DNA of 64,000 nucleotides from Lepidostoma basale (Eukaryota; Arthropoda; Insecta; Trichoptera; Lepidostomatidae), in the NCBI GenBank assembly GCA_022606425.2, contig JAHDVF020000136.1:682001-746000 (forward strand), given 5' to 3'. The notes under the pieces are model-generated. The model saw only the letters and a list, made by a program, of their open reading frames with translations. It did no database searches and had not been told where the DNA came from. Below are positions 41,746 to 53,719 of this stretch, piece by piece. Within the stretch, counting starts at the first letter, position 1. The number at the start of each line of letters is the position of its first letter. The translations under genes and the position numbers were made by a program.

Positions 41746-42735
41746 ATTAAAAATATATATAACATACAGATAACGCCGCATTTCTGAGGCGAAATGCAAC
41801 CTGTGCAGATTGTGTGATATTTCATTCCTGGATATTTTTTTTTTGTTTAAGACTTACACCGTTACACCAATCCAAAATGTGAGCTGATTTGGCTCATTTT
41901 TATGAAAAAGGGTTGGATACATGCGCCAAAATTAACGGATTGTCAGTAAGCCGTCTATTGTGTGCAGATCACGCTGTGCTACTTGCAGACTGCGAGCATG
42001 AACTACAAGTTCCGGTGTCAAGTATGTATACGAAACGATCTGATGATGAATGTGAATAAGTACAAAGATTATCGAAAAAGAAGACAGCAAGCGTGCGTTA
42101 TTAGCGTGAATGGTGAATATCTGGAACAAGTGGATGAATTTGTATATTAAGGATGGGTGCGTTGGTTCGTTATTTTATTGCCAGCTGCGTATTTCTTTTC
42201 CGTACTTAAGAATTGTATATTATCGCTAAAGCCACAGTAAAATAATGATTATAATTGTTTTTGACATTTCTTGTGGTTACTCTCCATTTAGAATATTTAA
42301 TTCGGTGAGTCGTTTTCTTTGTTTGTGTTGGTATTATTATAATAATACACAATGTTATCTGAAGCCGCAGACAACAGTGAGTGAGTTCTCTTTCTCCTCT
42401 GAAGATAGTATCGGTCTATTCTTGTGACGTGCATGGGTCACAGTGCCGGCGGCAGACAGCTGACAGGAAGACACTTTTAACAAGTCAAAACGAGAGGGAA
42501 ATGAACAAACACGACTCTCATTTTAAAAATAATGACAGCCGACCACACATTCAAATCTGAGAGTAAAACCGAAATAATAATAAAAAATCACTTTTGATAT
42601 TATTAGCGTGGTTATACAATAAAATATGAAAGAGTTCGGAATTTTACAAACTTTCAACGACGGATTATTTTTTCTTATCCTGAACCAGTTTTGATATTGA
42701 CACAAAGGAAAATAATGAATAAATTTGATTTTAGA
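41746..42735. other. Unassigned intronic sequence
   Basis: 41920-42150 (plus) reads CADHAVLLADCEHE-like in one frame and RKRRQQACVISVNGEYLEQV in another, faint RT remnants. 42160-42540 has no match. Confidence 0.35.
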
Positions 42736-42739
42736 TAAT

Positions 42740-43280
42740 CTTAAGGAGTTAACACTGTGGAATTCCATATTGACGATTTTTTTATAAATTGAAACACTAT
42801 TTTTCCACCTTCGAGTTTATTATTCTCGACATTTTTCGAAGGTTTTACACCTTCACCATCGGGAGAACGACGATATAACTGAGTTTATATCATAATTAAT
42901 ACGAATGAAAACGTCAGTTTTCTAGAAGTTTTATTAAATTTTATGGGAATGACATGTTTCGCCATTCTAAGGCCTTATCAAATATTTTATTATATGTTTT
43001 GTTATACATTGTTATATGTTTTGTTATACATTTGAAGGGCGAAACATGTCATTCCCATATAAATATAATAAAACTTCTAGTAAAATGACGTTTTCATTCG
43101 TATTAATTATTTAATATGGAGTTTTACACCATTGTTCAAGAAACAATAAAGTTTATATCGTTTTCTCGGTAATGAAGGTGAAAAGCCTTTGAAACATGTC
43201 GAGAAAAATGAACTCAAAAGTGAAAAAACAGTGTTTTTTCATTAAAAATTAATTCGTAAAAAAATGGACAATTTAATTAA
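42740..43280. repeat. Composite of family-C and family-B inverted pairs
   Basis: Family C, minus at 42821-42867 (CCGATGG, AAGGTGTAAAACCTT, GAAAAATGTC, GAGAA) and plus at about 43165-43220 (GGTAATGAAGG, GAAACATGTC at 43191-43200, GAGAA). Between them, 42900-43150, is an inverted family-B pair (CATGTTTCGCC and GGCGAAACATGTC). A family-B element appears nested between the two arms of a family-C element. Confidence 0.6.
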
Positions 43281-44105
43281 TTAATCATACATTGTTTCGC
43301 TGGGTCATAGAAGCGCAATTTTTTTTACAAAAAAAAAACATTTCAGTACTTAATTTTAAAAAATATCGAATCGTTAGTTCCAAATTTTCCTCGGTTTAGT
43401 ACTCCTTTCAAAACATTAACATTACATTCTTAACTGTTTACTAATTTATTCTATCGGTTCATATTATCTTAATTTATTAACTATTTTTTTAATAATTTTA
43501 ATGGCACTTACTACGATTTTTTTTATTATTACATATCGAACTCTCATGCAACTGAATTCTAATAAAGCTTTTAAACGACTTTGGGACATGCCAAATATTC
43601 CAAGAAATAGACTTTTTTTATCATTTCAACATATATTATTAAAAATATTTTAAACGATTTACACATTTATAAATATATCATTCTAAATTACAAAATTGAT
43701 GACTGACTTAAAATCTTTAGACAGGGGTGAAGAAAACCCTAATGAAACTGCCGGATCCGTGGTAAACCAGGAACACGTTGACAACAAGTGACACGTGTGA
43801 AACCAGGAATAGTCAACCGCGATACACAAAATGTAAACATATAAATTTTACCCCCATGCAAACAAATTGTACACATACATCAAAAGGAGGGTTATACTAC
43901 AAGGGTAGTTGAATAAAGATATAGTGATGTAAATGCATTTTTTTAAAGTGCCTTAAAAATGTGTCCATAATACAGAATAATATAACAACACCTATCAAGA
44001 AAATAATATGTCGTGTTATGTAAATTTGCATTCATAAACTCTGTACAGACAATAAGTGAATGCAGTGCAAACGAAAGCGTAATGCACAAATTAATTAAGG
44101 GATCA
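43281..44105. other. AT-rich, unassigned
   Basis: No gene or repeat match recognised. Confidence 0.4.
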
Positions 44106-44109
44106 TTAA

Positions 44110-44610
44110 GATAACTAACTAATTAACCATCACGCCGTCTCCCCGAAGGTAGGCAGAAAGAATGGTCTGCCACACTTTTCTTTCCTGACATATTTCTCTC
44201 GCTTCCTAAACATTCATACATCTCGTCATGCACGCGCGTAGATTTCTCTGACTCCTAACGTGGCCAAAATTCAATATTTGATTTATTTGATAGTGTCACG
44301 TTTTCCTCGATCTTCCTCTATTTCCAGTTCCATTTACATCGTTATCATAAACTTTTTTTTACCATTATTTCTTCATTCATTATTTTCATGTGTCCAAACA
44401 TCTTAATGATTCTTTCATTATTTTGTTCATAACACCATCATTCACTTCTAATATTTTCATTCGAGACTCTATCATACACAGAGAAAACACATTCGTCTAA
44501 GAGATATCATTTCTACTGCATTTATTCTACTTTCATCCTTCTTTTGCCAGTTCAATGCTTCGTTTCCATACATAAGGGGATACAAGAACACCAATGATGA
44601 TCATTAAGAT
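44110..44610 (-). mobile_element. RTE-type LINE 3' fragment
   Basis: Runs from AACTAACTAATTAACCATCA to CCATACATAAGGGG (about 44567) in minus orientation; decayed. Confidence 0.75.
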
Positions 44611-45165
44611 GTTTTTTGAAAATAACGAATGAAGTAAGAATGATCGAGAAAACGTCGTTGGATCAAATCATTAAAAATGTATATTATATTTATTAAAAGT
44701 TTATCTATATTGAATTTACTGCTAGCAAATTTGGTTAGGTTCGTTCGTTTGTTTAAGCCGTTTGTGTAACAGATCGTTGTTACAGACTAGAAGCTTTCTG
44801 GCTGTATGGGAATAGATTTAACTGCCAGTTGGTCCTCACCGCGCCTCCTATCTGCCTTCTTCTCGCCGTCAGCTGCTGCGGCGATTGCGGTTATTTCATT
44901 GCGTTCTACATTCAAAACGAAAGATTTTTTTTTGAATTGGAATAGAAACTAACAAAGAAAAAAAACATAATAGACCAGATATATAGATACTGTACGAGTT
45001 TAAGTGGGATCATAAAAAATGATACGAGGACAGAAAACTCTCAATCCTACAATTAATTAAAGATTTTTTATTTTAGGCTTTTGTTTGAAAACTATCGCAG
45101 ACAAAAGCCTAACAAAAAAAAACTAAAATGACAGTGCACAATGGTGTTCTTGTACTGACACTTAT
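44611..45165. other. Mostly unassigned
   Basis: A short plus-oriented RTE scrap at 44600-44690 (GATCATTAAGATGTTTTT, AAAACGTCG). A 20-bp inverted pair TTTTAGGCTTTTGTTTG / CAAAAGCCTAA lies at 45073-45115. Confidence 0.4.
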
Positions 45166-45440
45166 GTTTGGAAGTCAAGCATGAACTGACAAAAGAAGGA
45201 TTAATGTAAAATAAATGTAGTAGAAATGAAATTTCTTAGACGAACATAGATTGTAAAATGAAAATATTATAAGTGAATGCAGTGCGAATTAAAGTGTTAC
45301 GAACAAAATAATAGTAAAAAAGTGTATGTTAAAGATGTAAACGGAACTAGAAATAGAGAAAGGCCGAAGAAAATGTGTCACGATGAAATAAATCAATTAT
45401 TGAATGTCGACCATTTGAGGAATCGGAGAAATCGACGAAA
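45166..45440 (+). mobile_element. RTE-type LINE 3' fragment
   Basis: TATGTTTGGAAGTCAAGCAT, AATGTAGTAGAAATGAAAT, AAGATGTAAACGGAACTAG and AATCGGAGAAATCGACG follow the family order; several small deletions. Confidence 0.75.
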
Positions 45441-45640
45441 AGATGGTGCTAGTCTCCCCATAGGGGACCAGTCTAGTGCGCCCTGAGCGATGCAGGCTGG
45501 GTTCCGTCTCAGAGTGTGACCGATCCACTGCCATTTGCGTCTAGCGACTTGTTCTCTAATTGGCTTTTCGCCTGCCATGGTCCAGAGAACGGCATTTGAC
45601 ACTGTTTGGTACCAATAGATCTTTATTTTTTTTTTAAGAT
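45440..45640 (-). pseudogene. RTE-like RT C-terminal scrap
   Basis: Minus strand: ARRKWQWIGHTLRRNPACIA and TMAGEKPIREQVA. Same family as 16140-16490, opposite orientation. Confidence 0.7.
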
Positions 45641-45789
45641 TTAAATCAATGATATTAGAATTTATTTTACAATCTTCAATGTGAGCAGAAAATAGCTCAT
45701 TATTATGAAGAAGGAATCTGGTCGTGTCCAGGCTCGAACCCATGTCCCCTTGATCAGAAGCCAAGCGTTCTATCCCCTAGACCACCACC
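45641..45789 (-). mobile_element. tRNA-derived SINE (family 2)
   Basis: Box B complement AGGCTCGAACC (45730-45740) and box A complement CCCCTAGACCA (45774-45784). The head reads GGTGGTCTAGGGG on the minus strand, followed by the family body (CCTTCTTCATAATAATGAG). Confidence 0.75.
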
Positions 45790-45792
45790 CGA

Positions 45793-45916
45793 TTAATAAA
45801 TCTTGAATATGGAATTATAAAATTTCTAATGTGAGCAGAAATAGCCCACTATTTTGTAGAAGGAACTGGATGCCTGGATCAAAAGCCAAGCGTTCTGTCC
45901 TCTAAACCACCACCAT
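45793..45916 (-). mobile_element. tRNA-derived SINE (family 2), second copy
   Basis: Immediately adjacent and same orientation as the previous copy. The head GGTGGTGGTTTAGAGG is intact-looking; box B is largely deleted. Confidence 0.65.
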
Positions 45917-46004
45917 GATAAAAAATAGTCACCATGAATATAAAAAAAATCTAATTTCTGTTTGATTCCGATATTCCTAATATAATTTATAAATAGTTAT
46001 ATGG

Positions 46005-46085
46005 AATGGACCGCCACACTGCTCTATCGTGACATATCTCTCGCGCCTCCCTCACATTCACACACTGTGACATGCACGCTCGTTT
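46005..46085 (-). mobile_element. RTE 3' scrap
   Basis: GGACCGCCACACTGCTCTAT through GACATGCACGCTCG, minus-oriented. Confidence 0.6.
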
Positions 46086-46339
46086 TCAGAACAAGTCTAA
46101 TGCGAAAATTCAGGAATATAATGTTAGCTTATCCGTTTCGGGGAATTGTAGCCGAATTAATAATATAACCAACAAAATAATAGTTCAGTATGTAATGTAC
46201 ATCGCAAACATAAAGATATTTTTCTGTGAATCCCAACCGCACTGATTTTCCTTGGCACCGCGAACAAAATCCCAAAGCGCCCCCGCAGGTCAAAACTAAA
46301 TAAAACTCATATTCCTTTCGTGGTATCAAAACAATATTA

Positions 46340-46565
46340 ATTCGATGCTCTGTATACGGCCGAGGAATTCATGCCAAACTGACTATCACAGCGGTAGGGT
46401 AAGCCGTGCGAGTGCGAGAGGGACGGAAGCGCAAGCGCGAGCGAGAAGCGGGACCACCCACGCGCAGTGCGGGTGGCCGGGATGCGCGCGCATGTCACTG
46501 GCGGCCGGTGACCGAGAGGAAAGGAAATCAAAGGACACGCTCCATATTCAACAGCGGACTTTTTT
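46340..46565. promoter_or_regulatory. GC-rich block with Ci/Gli site, candidate ptc enhancer
   Basis: A short GC- and CpG-rich single-copy island between RTE scraps, with an exact Ci/Gli consensus (see 46452). ptc is a direct Hedgehog-pathway target in flies and vertebrates through such sites, so an intronic enhancer is plausible. This is inference from one site and composition. Confidence 0.35.
46452..46460 (+). promoter_or_regulatory. Ci/Gli consensus site GACCACCCA
   Basis: Exact 9-of-9 match to the Ci/Gli binding consensus. A degenerate inverse-like GGGTGGCC lies 12 bases further on (46471-46478). The gene it would serve, ptc, is a known Ci target. Confidence 0.45.
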
Positions 46566-46659
46566 TTAGAGTTTAAAAAATGAATGACAACTACAAAAAT
46601 AAATATGATAAATTCATTGATCAGACTTAATATATCAATTTTCTATAAGGATTTATTCA

Positions 46660-46775
46660 TAAAGGTAGGCAGAAAGAATGAACCGCCACACTATTCTTTC
46701 CTGACTTGACATACTTCTCTCGTTCCTTAACATGCATACATCGTGTCATGCATGCAAGTCGATATCTTGGATTAC
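46660..46775 (-). mobile_element. RTE 3' scrap
   Basis: AGGTAGGCAGAAAGAATGAA through TCGTGTCATGCATGCA, minus-oriented. Confidence 0.65.
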
Positions 46776-46819
46776 AATATTAAAAAAAATACATAAATAT
46801 TAAAAATACATAATAAAAA

Positions 46820-47160
46820 AATGGCGACTTTAAAATAGCAATGGGCAGGTCACGTAGCCAGAAACTCAGATGAAAAATGGACAAGAAGACTGCCGACAAG
46901 AGACCGTGGACGGCAAAGAGACGTGCAGGGCGACCGCAACTACGGTGGAAGGATGATCTGAACAGACATGTCGGAATAACCTGGATGCAGTCTGCACATG
47001 ACAGAGTGACATGGAAGCGAATGGAGGAGGCCTTTGTCCAGGAGTGGACGGGAATAGACTGAGGAAGAAGAAGTATTATTATTAGTAGAATAAATGTAGT
47101 AGAAATGAGATCTCCTAGACACTAGACACCCGGAAATAGGTCGAGGAAGAAGAAGAAGAA
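46820..47160 (+). pseudogene. RTE-like RT C-terminal fragment
   Basis: Encodes AKRRAGRPQLRWKDDLNRHV then ITWMQSAHDRVTWKRMEEAF and QEWTGID, ending in GAGGAAGAAGAAG. Sister of 812-1640. A short tail piece is duplicated to about 47160. Confidence 0.75.
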
Positions 47161-48735
47161 TAAAAAAATTGGTGAAGACTAAAGAGGGACCGCTACATTT
47201 TTCGGGAATGTTTCAAGAATCTACATTCGTACAGGATCTCATATCAAGCAATGTCTGTAAAAAAATACAGCTTTATCTTTTTTATTAATTTATTAAATCG
47301 GCGAAATGAATGTGAGGCATCTCCCGGTATTAGATTCCGTCACCGCCGCTGACCGACATTGGCACAGCGAGCGCGGGAAACGATATCGGTCAGATGGGCA
47401 GGAAGGCATTATTGACACATTCTAATTTTCTCTCGCGGTGCGGAATGTAATTAGGAAAATGGGATGCTGTCCACCGACATGACCTTGAGACGGGCCCGAT
47501 CCACTATCTCCGGCGAACTCCACACAATAATTTACAACTTAATTTTGCCTCGAAACTCTTTTCACAGCATGGGGTACTCAACGTTTTCGCCGATACATAA
47601 TCAAGTACCTACCTATTGATATATTACCATAAAATAATGATTCCATGGTACCTACCGACCAAATTGGAAAAAGAATTATATATTTTGCATACTTATTGTT
47701 CGATTCGAAATAATTCAAAGGCATTTGAATGACTTCTTTAAGTTTTGTTTTTAAGTCTAAAATTAACTATGAATTGTTTCAATTAAATTGGTTATGACGT
47801 ACGGAATTTTACATAAAAAAGCATATTAAATTTAACGACATTATTAACATTTACCGTTTCAAAATCAGTAAAGAACGAAATTTTATATAACAAAAATTTA
47901 TCCATGATTAAATTGCTACTATTTAGATGTCTAAAGCAATCAATTTTATAGCGGAAAACGAAATTACTTCCGCCGCCGTTCTATAAACAAATGCTTAGCT
48001 AAATTAAAAAAAATATACAAATTAAATAAAACAAGAATACGATTTTTCTAAATGCAATAAACAAAACCAAAAACGGTAAAATAAGATTGGCATTTAAAAT
48101 TCCCCCGTTTTTTCTTTAGGTAGGTACTTACTTGTACAGCATCAACCCTGGATGCGCACTGTGCCTATTTTGGTTTCGGTGGCATTTTAAATTCGAAGCA
48201 CATAAACAGACATTTCGAATGTCGAACGCTAATGAATGGGAGTTGTTGCGCAAGAATTTTATTACTACTACAACTGCAGATGGAAGACGTCGTGTTTACA
48301 TATACGTAACAAATACGTGTAAATTAATAAATTAAGGTAGGTAAGTGTTTGTATGGGGTATTTTTGGGAGGTGCTAATGTTATTTGATTTCGATTTATTG
48401 ATTTCACACATGTTTTTTATTGTATTAAAATAAAAACAACACGACAAAAGAATATTAAGAAAAATTTAGATACAGAATTAATTGTGATTTAAAAAATCGC
48501 CGACGCGCGATTATAATCTCTTGTATAAAATTATAATATAAAAAAAAAATCTATCCTCGTTTTTTTTTACAAAACCGTTAGGATTGTATTCCTCATTCAA
48601 ATGATTATTAATTAATTATAATACCTTTGTATCAGATACTAGATCAAAAACGCGTCTTGGTGTTTTAAAACAGTACAAATAATGACGTCACCATTCCTAT
48701 CTCATGATTTTATATTACATATTTTATTCATTATT
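47161..48735. other. Unassigned; GC-rich patch at 47290-47600
   Basis: 47290-47600 is GC-richer single-copy sequence with no coding signature. 47600-48735 is AT-rich. The 67-codon ORF at 48132-48335 has no recognisable motif, so I do not call it. Confidence 0.35.
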
Positions 48736-48980
48736 ACTAAACGGCGTGATGGTTAGTTAGTTAGTTAATAGATATATTGTATAAAACAATGTATTATAAT
48801 GTTTTTAATTAAAGTTAATAAAAATGTCCGTTTTCAAGAGGTCCTATTACATTTTACGATGTTTTACATTTCTTAAATATTTTCAAAAGATGACATTCAT
48901 CAACGCATAAATGATTTAATGTGGAGTTTTACGTAACGTTCAAAAATCAATAAATAATATTTTTACAAAAGACCGCCACA
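48736..48980. repeat. RTE tail and family-B inverted pair
   Basis: 48740-48770 is only the RTE terminus (ACGGCGTGATGG plus GTTAGTTAGTTA). 48780-48980 is family B lacking the GAAAC hairpin (CGTTTTCAAGAGGTCCTATT; TTTAATGTGGAGTTTTACG). Confidence 0.45.
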
Positions 48981-49645
48981 CTGTTCTTCTCATATATACT
49001 TCTCTAGATTCAAGATTTATACATCGTATCATGCACGCACGTCGATTTCTCACAATTATATTTGTAAAATATTTCATATTTTTACAAAAAGTTAATTAAA
49101 TGTCAATATTGTAAGTGAATGCGATGCGAATGAAAGTGTTACGAACAAAATCATGGAAGGAATAGTTTGGACACATGGATAGAATGAGTAAAACAGAATG
49201 GTGAAGAAGGTATATATGTAAACAACGTGAACAGAGCCTTGACCTAGAGGAAGGCCGAGGAAAACGTGGCTCGATCAAATCAATCAAATATTAAATGTCG
49301 GAGAAATTGACGTGCGTGTATGATACGATGTATGAATGTAGAGGAATCGAGAGAAGTGTGTCAGGCGGTCCAATATTTCTGTCTACCCCTCCAGGAAGAC
49401 GGCGTGATGGTTAGTTAGTTATTTCTTTGCATTGGTCGATGCATGGGTGACGTGGCACGATCAAATCAATCAAATATTAAATGTCGGAGAAATTGACGTG
49501 CGTGTATGATACGATGTATGAATGTAGAGGAATCGAGAGAAGAGTGTCAGGATAGTGGTGTGGCGGTCCAATATTTCTGTCTACCCCTCCAAAGAGACGG
49601 CGAGATGGTTAGTTAGTTAGTTCTTTGTATTGGTCGATGCAAGAG
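48975..49645. mobile_element. RTE-type fragments with 186-bp tandem duplication
   Basis: 48975-49050 is a minus scrap. 49095-49430 is a plus copy ending in GTTAGTTAGTTA. 49275-49460 is then repeated at 49461-49640 (period 186), including the tail and the unique flank TTCTTTG.ATTGGTCGATGC. The second unit differs at a handful of positions and holds a few extra bases (ATAGTGGTG). Confidence 0.8.
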
Positions 49646-49985
49646 TGGAGACGCAGCTTTATAGTTAGCGAAGAGTGTCACTGTGTGACGGCGAATTCCT
49701 TATACGATGACCGCATGTGAGGTAAGAGATAAGCATCACTACTCTGCCTGTCCTGTTCTCGTGTGTTTATAATACGAAGGTTTATCTGCCGCTACTCCGG
49801 GGGTACGCGAGTACCTGCCTGCCTGCACATTGTGTTATGCCAAGTGGGGCCTTATGCGCGAGATATTATTTTACTCGAATACCGCTAGCCCCTTGGGGGG
49901 CGCGCCCTCCGCCTCCCATTGTATGCTATATTATAACATTTATACAACTTCACGTAATGCACGTACGTACCTACATACATTATTT
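49646..49985. other. Unassigned
   Basis: GC-richer patch at 49880-49920. No gene recognised. Confidence 0.4.
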
Positions 49986-49989
49986 TTAT

Positions 49990-50235
49990 TTCGCCCGAAA
50001 GGGTAGGCAGTGAGAATGCCCCCCACACTATCTATCCTGACACACCTTTCTAGATTCCTTCAAATTGATACAGCGAGTCATACACGCACGTCAATGGTTC
50101 TTCTAATGACATCTCACATGGGCCCTTTGAAACTTGACCCTTCTTAACCGACCTTTAAAACTTGATTAATTTGTTCATCCTAAGTTTTCCTCAGTCTTCC
50201 TCGACTTCGTATTCCATACTCCATACATATTAGTA
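49990..50235 (-). mobile_element. RTE 3' fragment
   Basis: CCCGAAAGGGTAGGCAGTGA through CCTCGACTTCGTATTCCAT, minus-oriented, with a 40-bp internal insertion at about 50110-50150. Confidence 0.65.
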
Positions 50236-50357
50236 ATTATATTTTATGTACTTTGTGGTAATTTAATAATTCAAACATTCTTTTTTATTGTATATAAAAT
50301 AACAATAAAAAAAAACTGTTCATTTACACTTACTCAACAACGCCTTTTTTTATAAAT

Positions 50358-50930
50358 ATGCAAACATTCCAAAATAACACGTACACAAACTTCAATCTGC
50401 GTTCAAAGCAGCAGCAAGACTCTTTAAAGGCATTCCAAAAAAGTCCCATCTCAAAGAACTTCACTGGCTTAAATATCCAGAAAGCATCCAGTATAAACTC
50501 TGCTGGACAGTCTTCAAAGCGCTACATGGAAAGGCACCAAGTTATATATCCGAACTCTGTATAACGGACAGCCTAAATCCAAGGAAATCCACACTTCGCT
50601 CGACGAACTCTGCAGTAGGAAGATTGGTTGAGCCGAAACGTTGCCCTAGTACAAATTTCGGGGATCGATCCTTTGCGGTAGCCGGCCCATCAGCTTGGAA
50701 CAATCTCCCTTCATACCTTAGATGTATAAATGATTCGGCAGATTTCAGATCTAAGCTGAAAACCCAAATTTTTCATATTTCATTTCCATTTTAAACTTGT
50801 ATATTTTGTTCTATTATACTTTCTAACCGATCGCAAATGTCAGATGCAGCGTTCATATTTAGATTTAAAACACGTCTTAATGGATCCTTGAGGTGACCCT
50901 TAAAAAGTTAGCATATTGTTATTATTAGGT
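50358..50930 (+). mobile_element. CR1-like LINE 3' fragment
   Basis: Carries ACTTCACTGGCTTAAATATC, CGCTACATGGAAAGGCACCA, the VGRLVEPKRCPSTNFGD and AVAGPSAWNNLPSYLRC segments, and the 3' UTR TTTAAAACACGTCTTAATGG. The shift between the two coding parts shows it is broken. Confidence 0.8.
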
Positions 50931-51615
50931 AATATTCATGAAATACTCGTAGCTAGATAGTAAATCGAAAAATAGAATTATATCACCTTTTGAAATTAGA
51001 CACACAAAATCCACAACTTTTAGAATGCTATAAATCTCAGGTGATTGAATGTAAATGATTCGTATAATTGTTTGGTCAGTAATTCGACGCGGACCAAAAA
51101 TGCCGAAAGAACACCGGTATAACACGTACATTACGACGGTGGAGTTGTGCAAGAGAATTCGGTGCCTTTCAAGGTTGAGACCTTTGTGAGAGAAAAAAAT
51201 AACCAAAGACCGAAGACCTCTCGAAGATCATCGAGTGTGAATAATATGGGAATAATTTAAACAATGCAGAGAATACCTGGACTCCATATAACATAACAAA
51301 AGCGTGCATACTTCTAATATAAAGTCTATATTTCCTTGCATTAAAATTGTTCAAAATGAAGATGTTCCGAGGTGCTGAGCAAAAAGCATAAACCACCAAC
51401 TCTTCAATATCTAGTTGCTCTACTGTGTACTATTATAGATAGGCGATAAACACAGTATGACAGACTGAATTCTTGCTCGGTATGCTAAGCTACTAATTAT
51501 TGGAGAGAAGGAGGAATATCCAATTAGGAGTTCACTTCTTTCAGCTGATTGGCGGCCATATATAACTCGGATGTCCTGAGTGATGTAGGTCTATTTGTCC
51601 TAGATAATTTAATTA
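50931..51615. other. Unassigned
   Basis: No gene or repeat recognised; short ORFs only. Confidence 0.4.
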
Positions 51616-51619
51616 CCTT

Positions 51620-51870
51620 GATACAGATTGTTTTATTTGCCGCGCTTCAGAACCAACCTGCTTGTGGTTATGCCTGTAGGTAGGGTAATCTAATTGCTTA
51701 ATCGGGTCGCCTCGGAGGTCGACATATTTCGTGATAGTGTGAGTTGCCTCAGGGATGCAATATCAATGTTATGATTCTTTCTAATTTTTAATCTTCATGT
51801 TTTTTATGCTTCTCTAATTAATTCTTATAATGTAATGTCAAACGATCTGGAGTTATATTTTTATTCAAAT
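51620..51870 (+). mobile_element. Jockey-like 3' scrap, decayed
   Basis: ACAGATTGTTTTATTTGCCG, CCTCGGAGGTCGACATATTT and the 3' UTR end with AAATAAATAAATGAAATG recall the 3' end of the copy at 26141. Confidence 0.6.
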
Positions 51871-51899
51871 AAATAAATGAAATGAAATAATGATAGTAT

Positions 51900-52040
51900 G
51901 CGCCATAAGTTACGTCGTATTTTCACGACACTTTCATTTTCTTTTTACAGACATGTTTCGGTAATGACGCAACCTTTTTCGATTTACAATCGAAACGTGT
52001 GTTAAAAGAAAAATAAAATGTTTTAAATACGAAGTACAAT
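51900..52040. repeat. Family-G hairpin repeat
   Basis: Contains ACATGTTTCGG (51953) and CGATTTACAATCGAAACGTGTG (51979-52000): a CGATT..AATCG hairpin directly followed by GAAACGTGT, with CGGTAATGACGCAACC in front. Resembles the other GAAAC-hairpin families, but the CTGANGA box is not intact. Confidence 0.4.
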
Positions 52041-52379
52041 TCTATTTACATCATTCACCAACATGATCATTATCATCACGTATGCGATAAAAGGTCCAAG
52101 CCGCGATTAGAATGAAACTTCGTTAAATCTTAAAAGAGACGCAAAGGGACGGTGGTCTGTACAAAATTAATTATCCCATCTTCCAGAGAACTGTGTCGGG
52201 AGGCGACAGGAGAAAAATGACGCCAACGACAATAATACAAATCAAGATATGATTAATAATACGCGACGAGAAATCAAAAGAAAAATACTTCGTTATAATG
52301 GCCTGAAGTCGGAATATACGACACAGTTACTGCACATGAAAAGCGAGTTGAGAAATGAAAGAACGACTCGAGCACATCA

Positions 52380-52877
52380 TTAACCCCTTACCGCATACTG
52401 GCTCATACTCGTATATGATCCAAAATAATCTTTCGCCATAAAAAACAACAAAATAATAAAATTTATCTTGCTTCTAGCAATAATACTAAAGTTTTATCTA
52501 TGATCCGCGTTACTAGTTGTCAAACTTCTTGCTAGATGTCTCTGGTTGTACTAGATGTGCGTTCGACTGTTTCCAACTGTCGGTTTATGATTTTCTGTAC
52601 AAACGTGATATTCAAAGCGTTATTTTTTTTTTGCTGTTTGTAAAACGCTATAAATAATTATATTATACTGGTTTACTATTATTTTCATTAGGTAAGTAAT
52701 AAAATGATCACTTTTATATAAAATTATGGATAATATTGTGTAAAATCTAGGGATAAAAAGGGGAAGACGAAAAAATAATTTATTTGAAAAATAAAAAAAT
52801 ACGTGTCTTTTTTTCATCATTTACACATCATATATTTTTTTTACAAATTTAAAAAAAATCATGCAGTAAGGGGTTAA
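52380..52877. mobile_element. piggyBac-type MITE
   Basis: TTAACCCCTTACCGCAT at the left end and ATGCAGTAAGGGGTTAA at the right end: 17-bp terminal inverted repeats with two internal mismatches and TTAA ends, the piggyBac target. 498 bp, AT-rich inside, no ORF. Confidence 0.8.
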
Positions 52878-53715
52878 AACGAACAAATTGAATCAGATTC
52901 TACAAAGACGTCTAGAATGAAACGAATATTCCGATTTTTCACAGAAGTTCCAGTTGTATTTTAGATAGTTAGTAGTCGTCACGCATCGCCTATTCATCTC
53001 ATGAATAGACACATTATTGGTTCGATGGAAACAGGTTTCACTGAAAACGAGAGAAAAAAAAAGTTTCTCATTTCGGTGGCATACAGAATACTACGACTTT
53101 TTTTTTTAAAGATAAATCAATCGAACTCTTGTCGGAGTTGGATTGGAACGGTAGGCAAAGTTTACGACTCTCGCGGGCATTAGCGATACATGCACTAGCA
53201 CAGAGCCGGCCGGTTTATGGGCCATAAAACATCTGAAATACCTACCGTCCCATATTGTATAATAGGTATTATACAAGGAGGTGATTTACAAACCCGCCGG
53301 CGTAATTATACTTTTACTGCTTCTGAGACATCAGCGACAGATAATCTGCGATAACGACGGAGACACAACGTTTTTACAACATATTTACGTTATCTCGCAG
53401 ACACTCTACGCATTACAATCAATCATTCCCGCAGAAAGGTCAACGGGCGTGGCCGTACATCTCCTAGAGATTGAATAACAACGCTAGGTAATAATGGACC
53501 CGAGATCTGAGCTTTGCCTTACGTGAAACTATTCTCAAAATATATTTAATATTATCTGATCGCGTGACTGGCGCCCCATCCCCTGAGCGGTGAGATTTTG
53601 GGTCTAATCTTAAAAACAATCCATCAAAGTCATTCAAAACTAAACGTTTCATAAATGCTTGTATGTTAGATGAATAGATATTAGATAAACATTCCTTAAT
53701 TATGTCAAATCATAT
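52878..53715. other. Single-copy intronic sequence
   Basis: No transposon match. 53160-53470 is GC-richer. Short ORFs without motifs. Confidence 0.35.
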
Positions 53716-53719
53716 GTAA

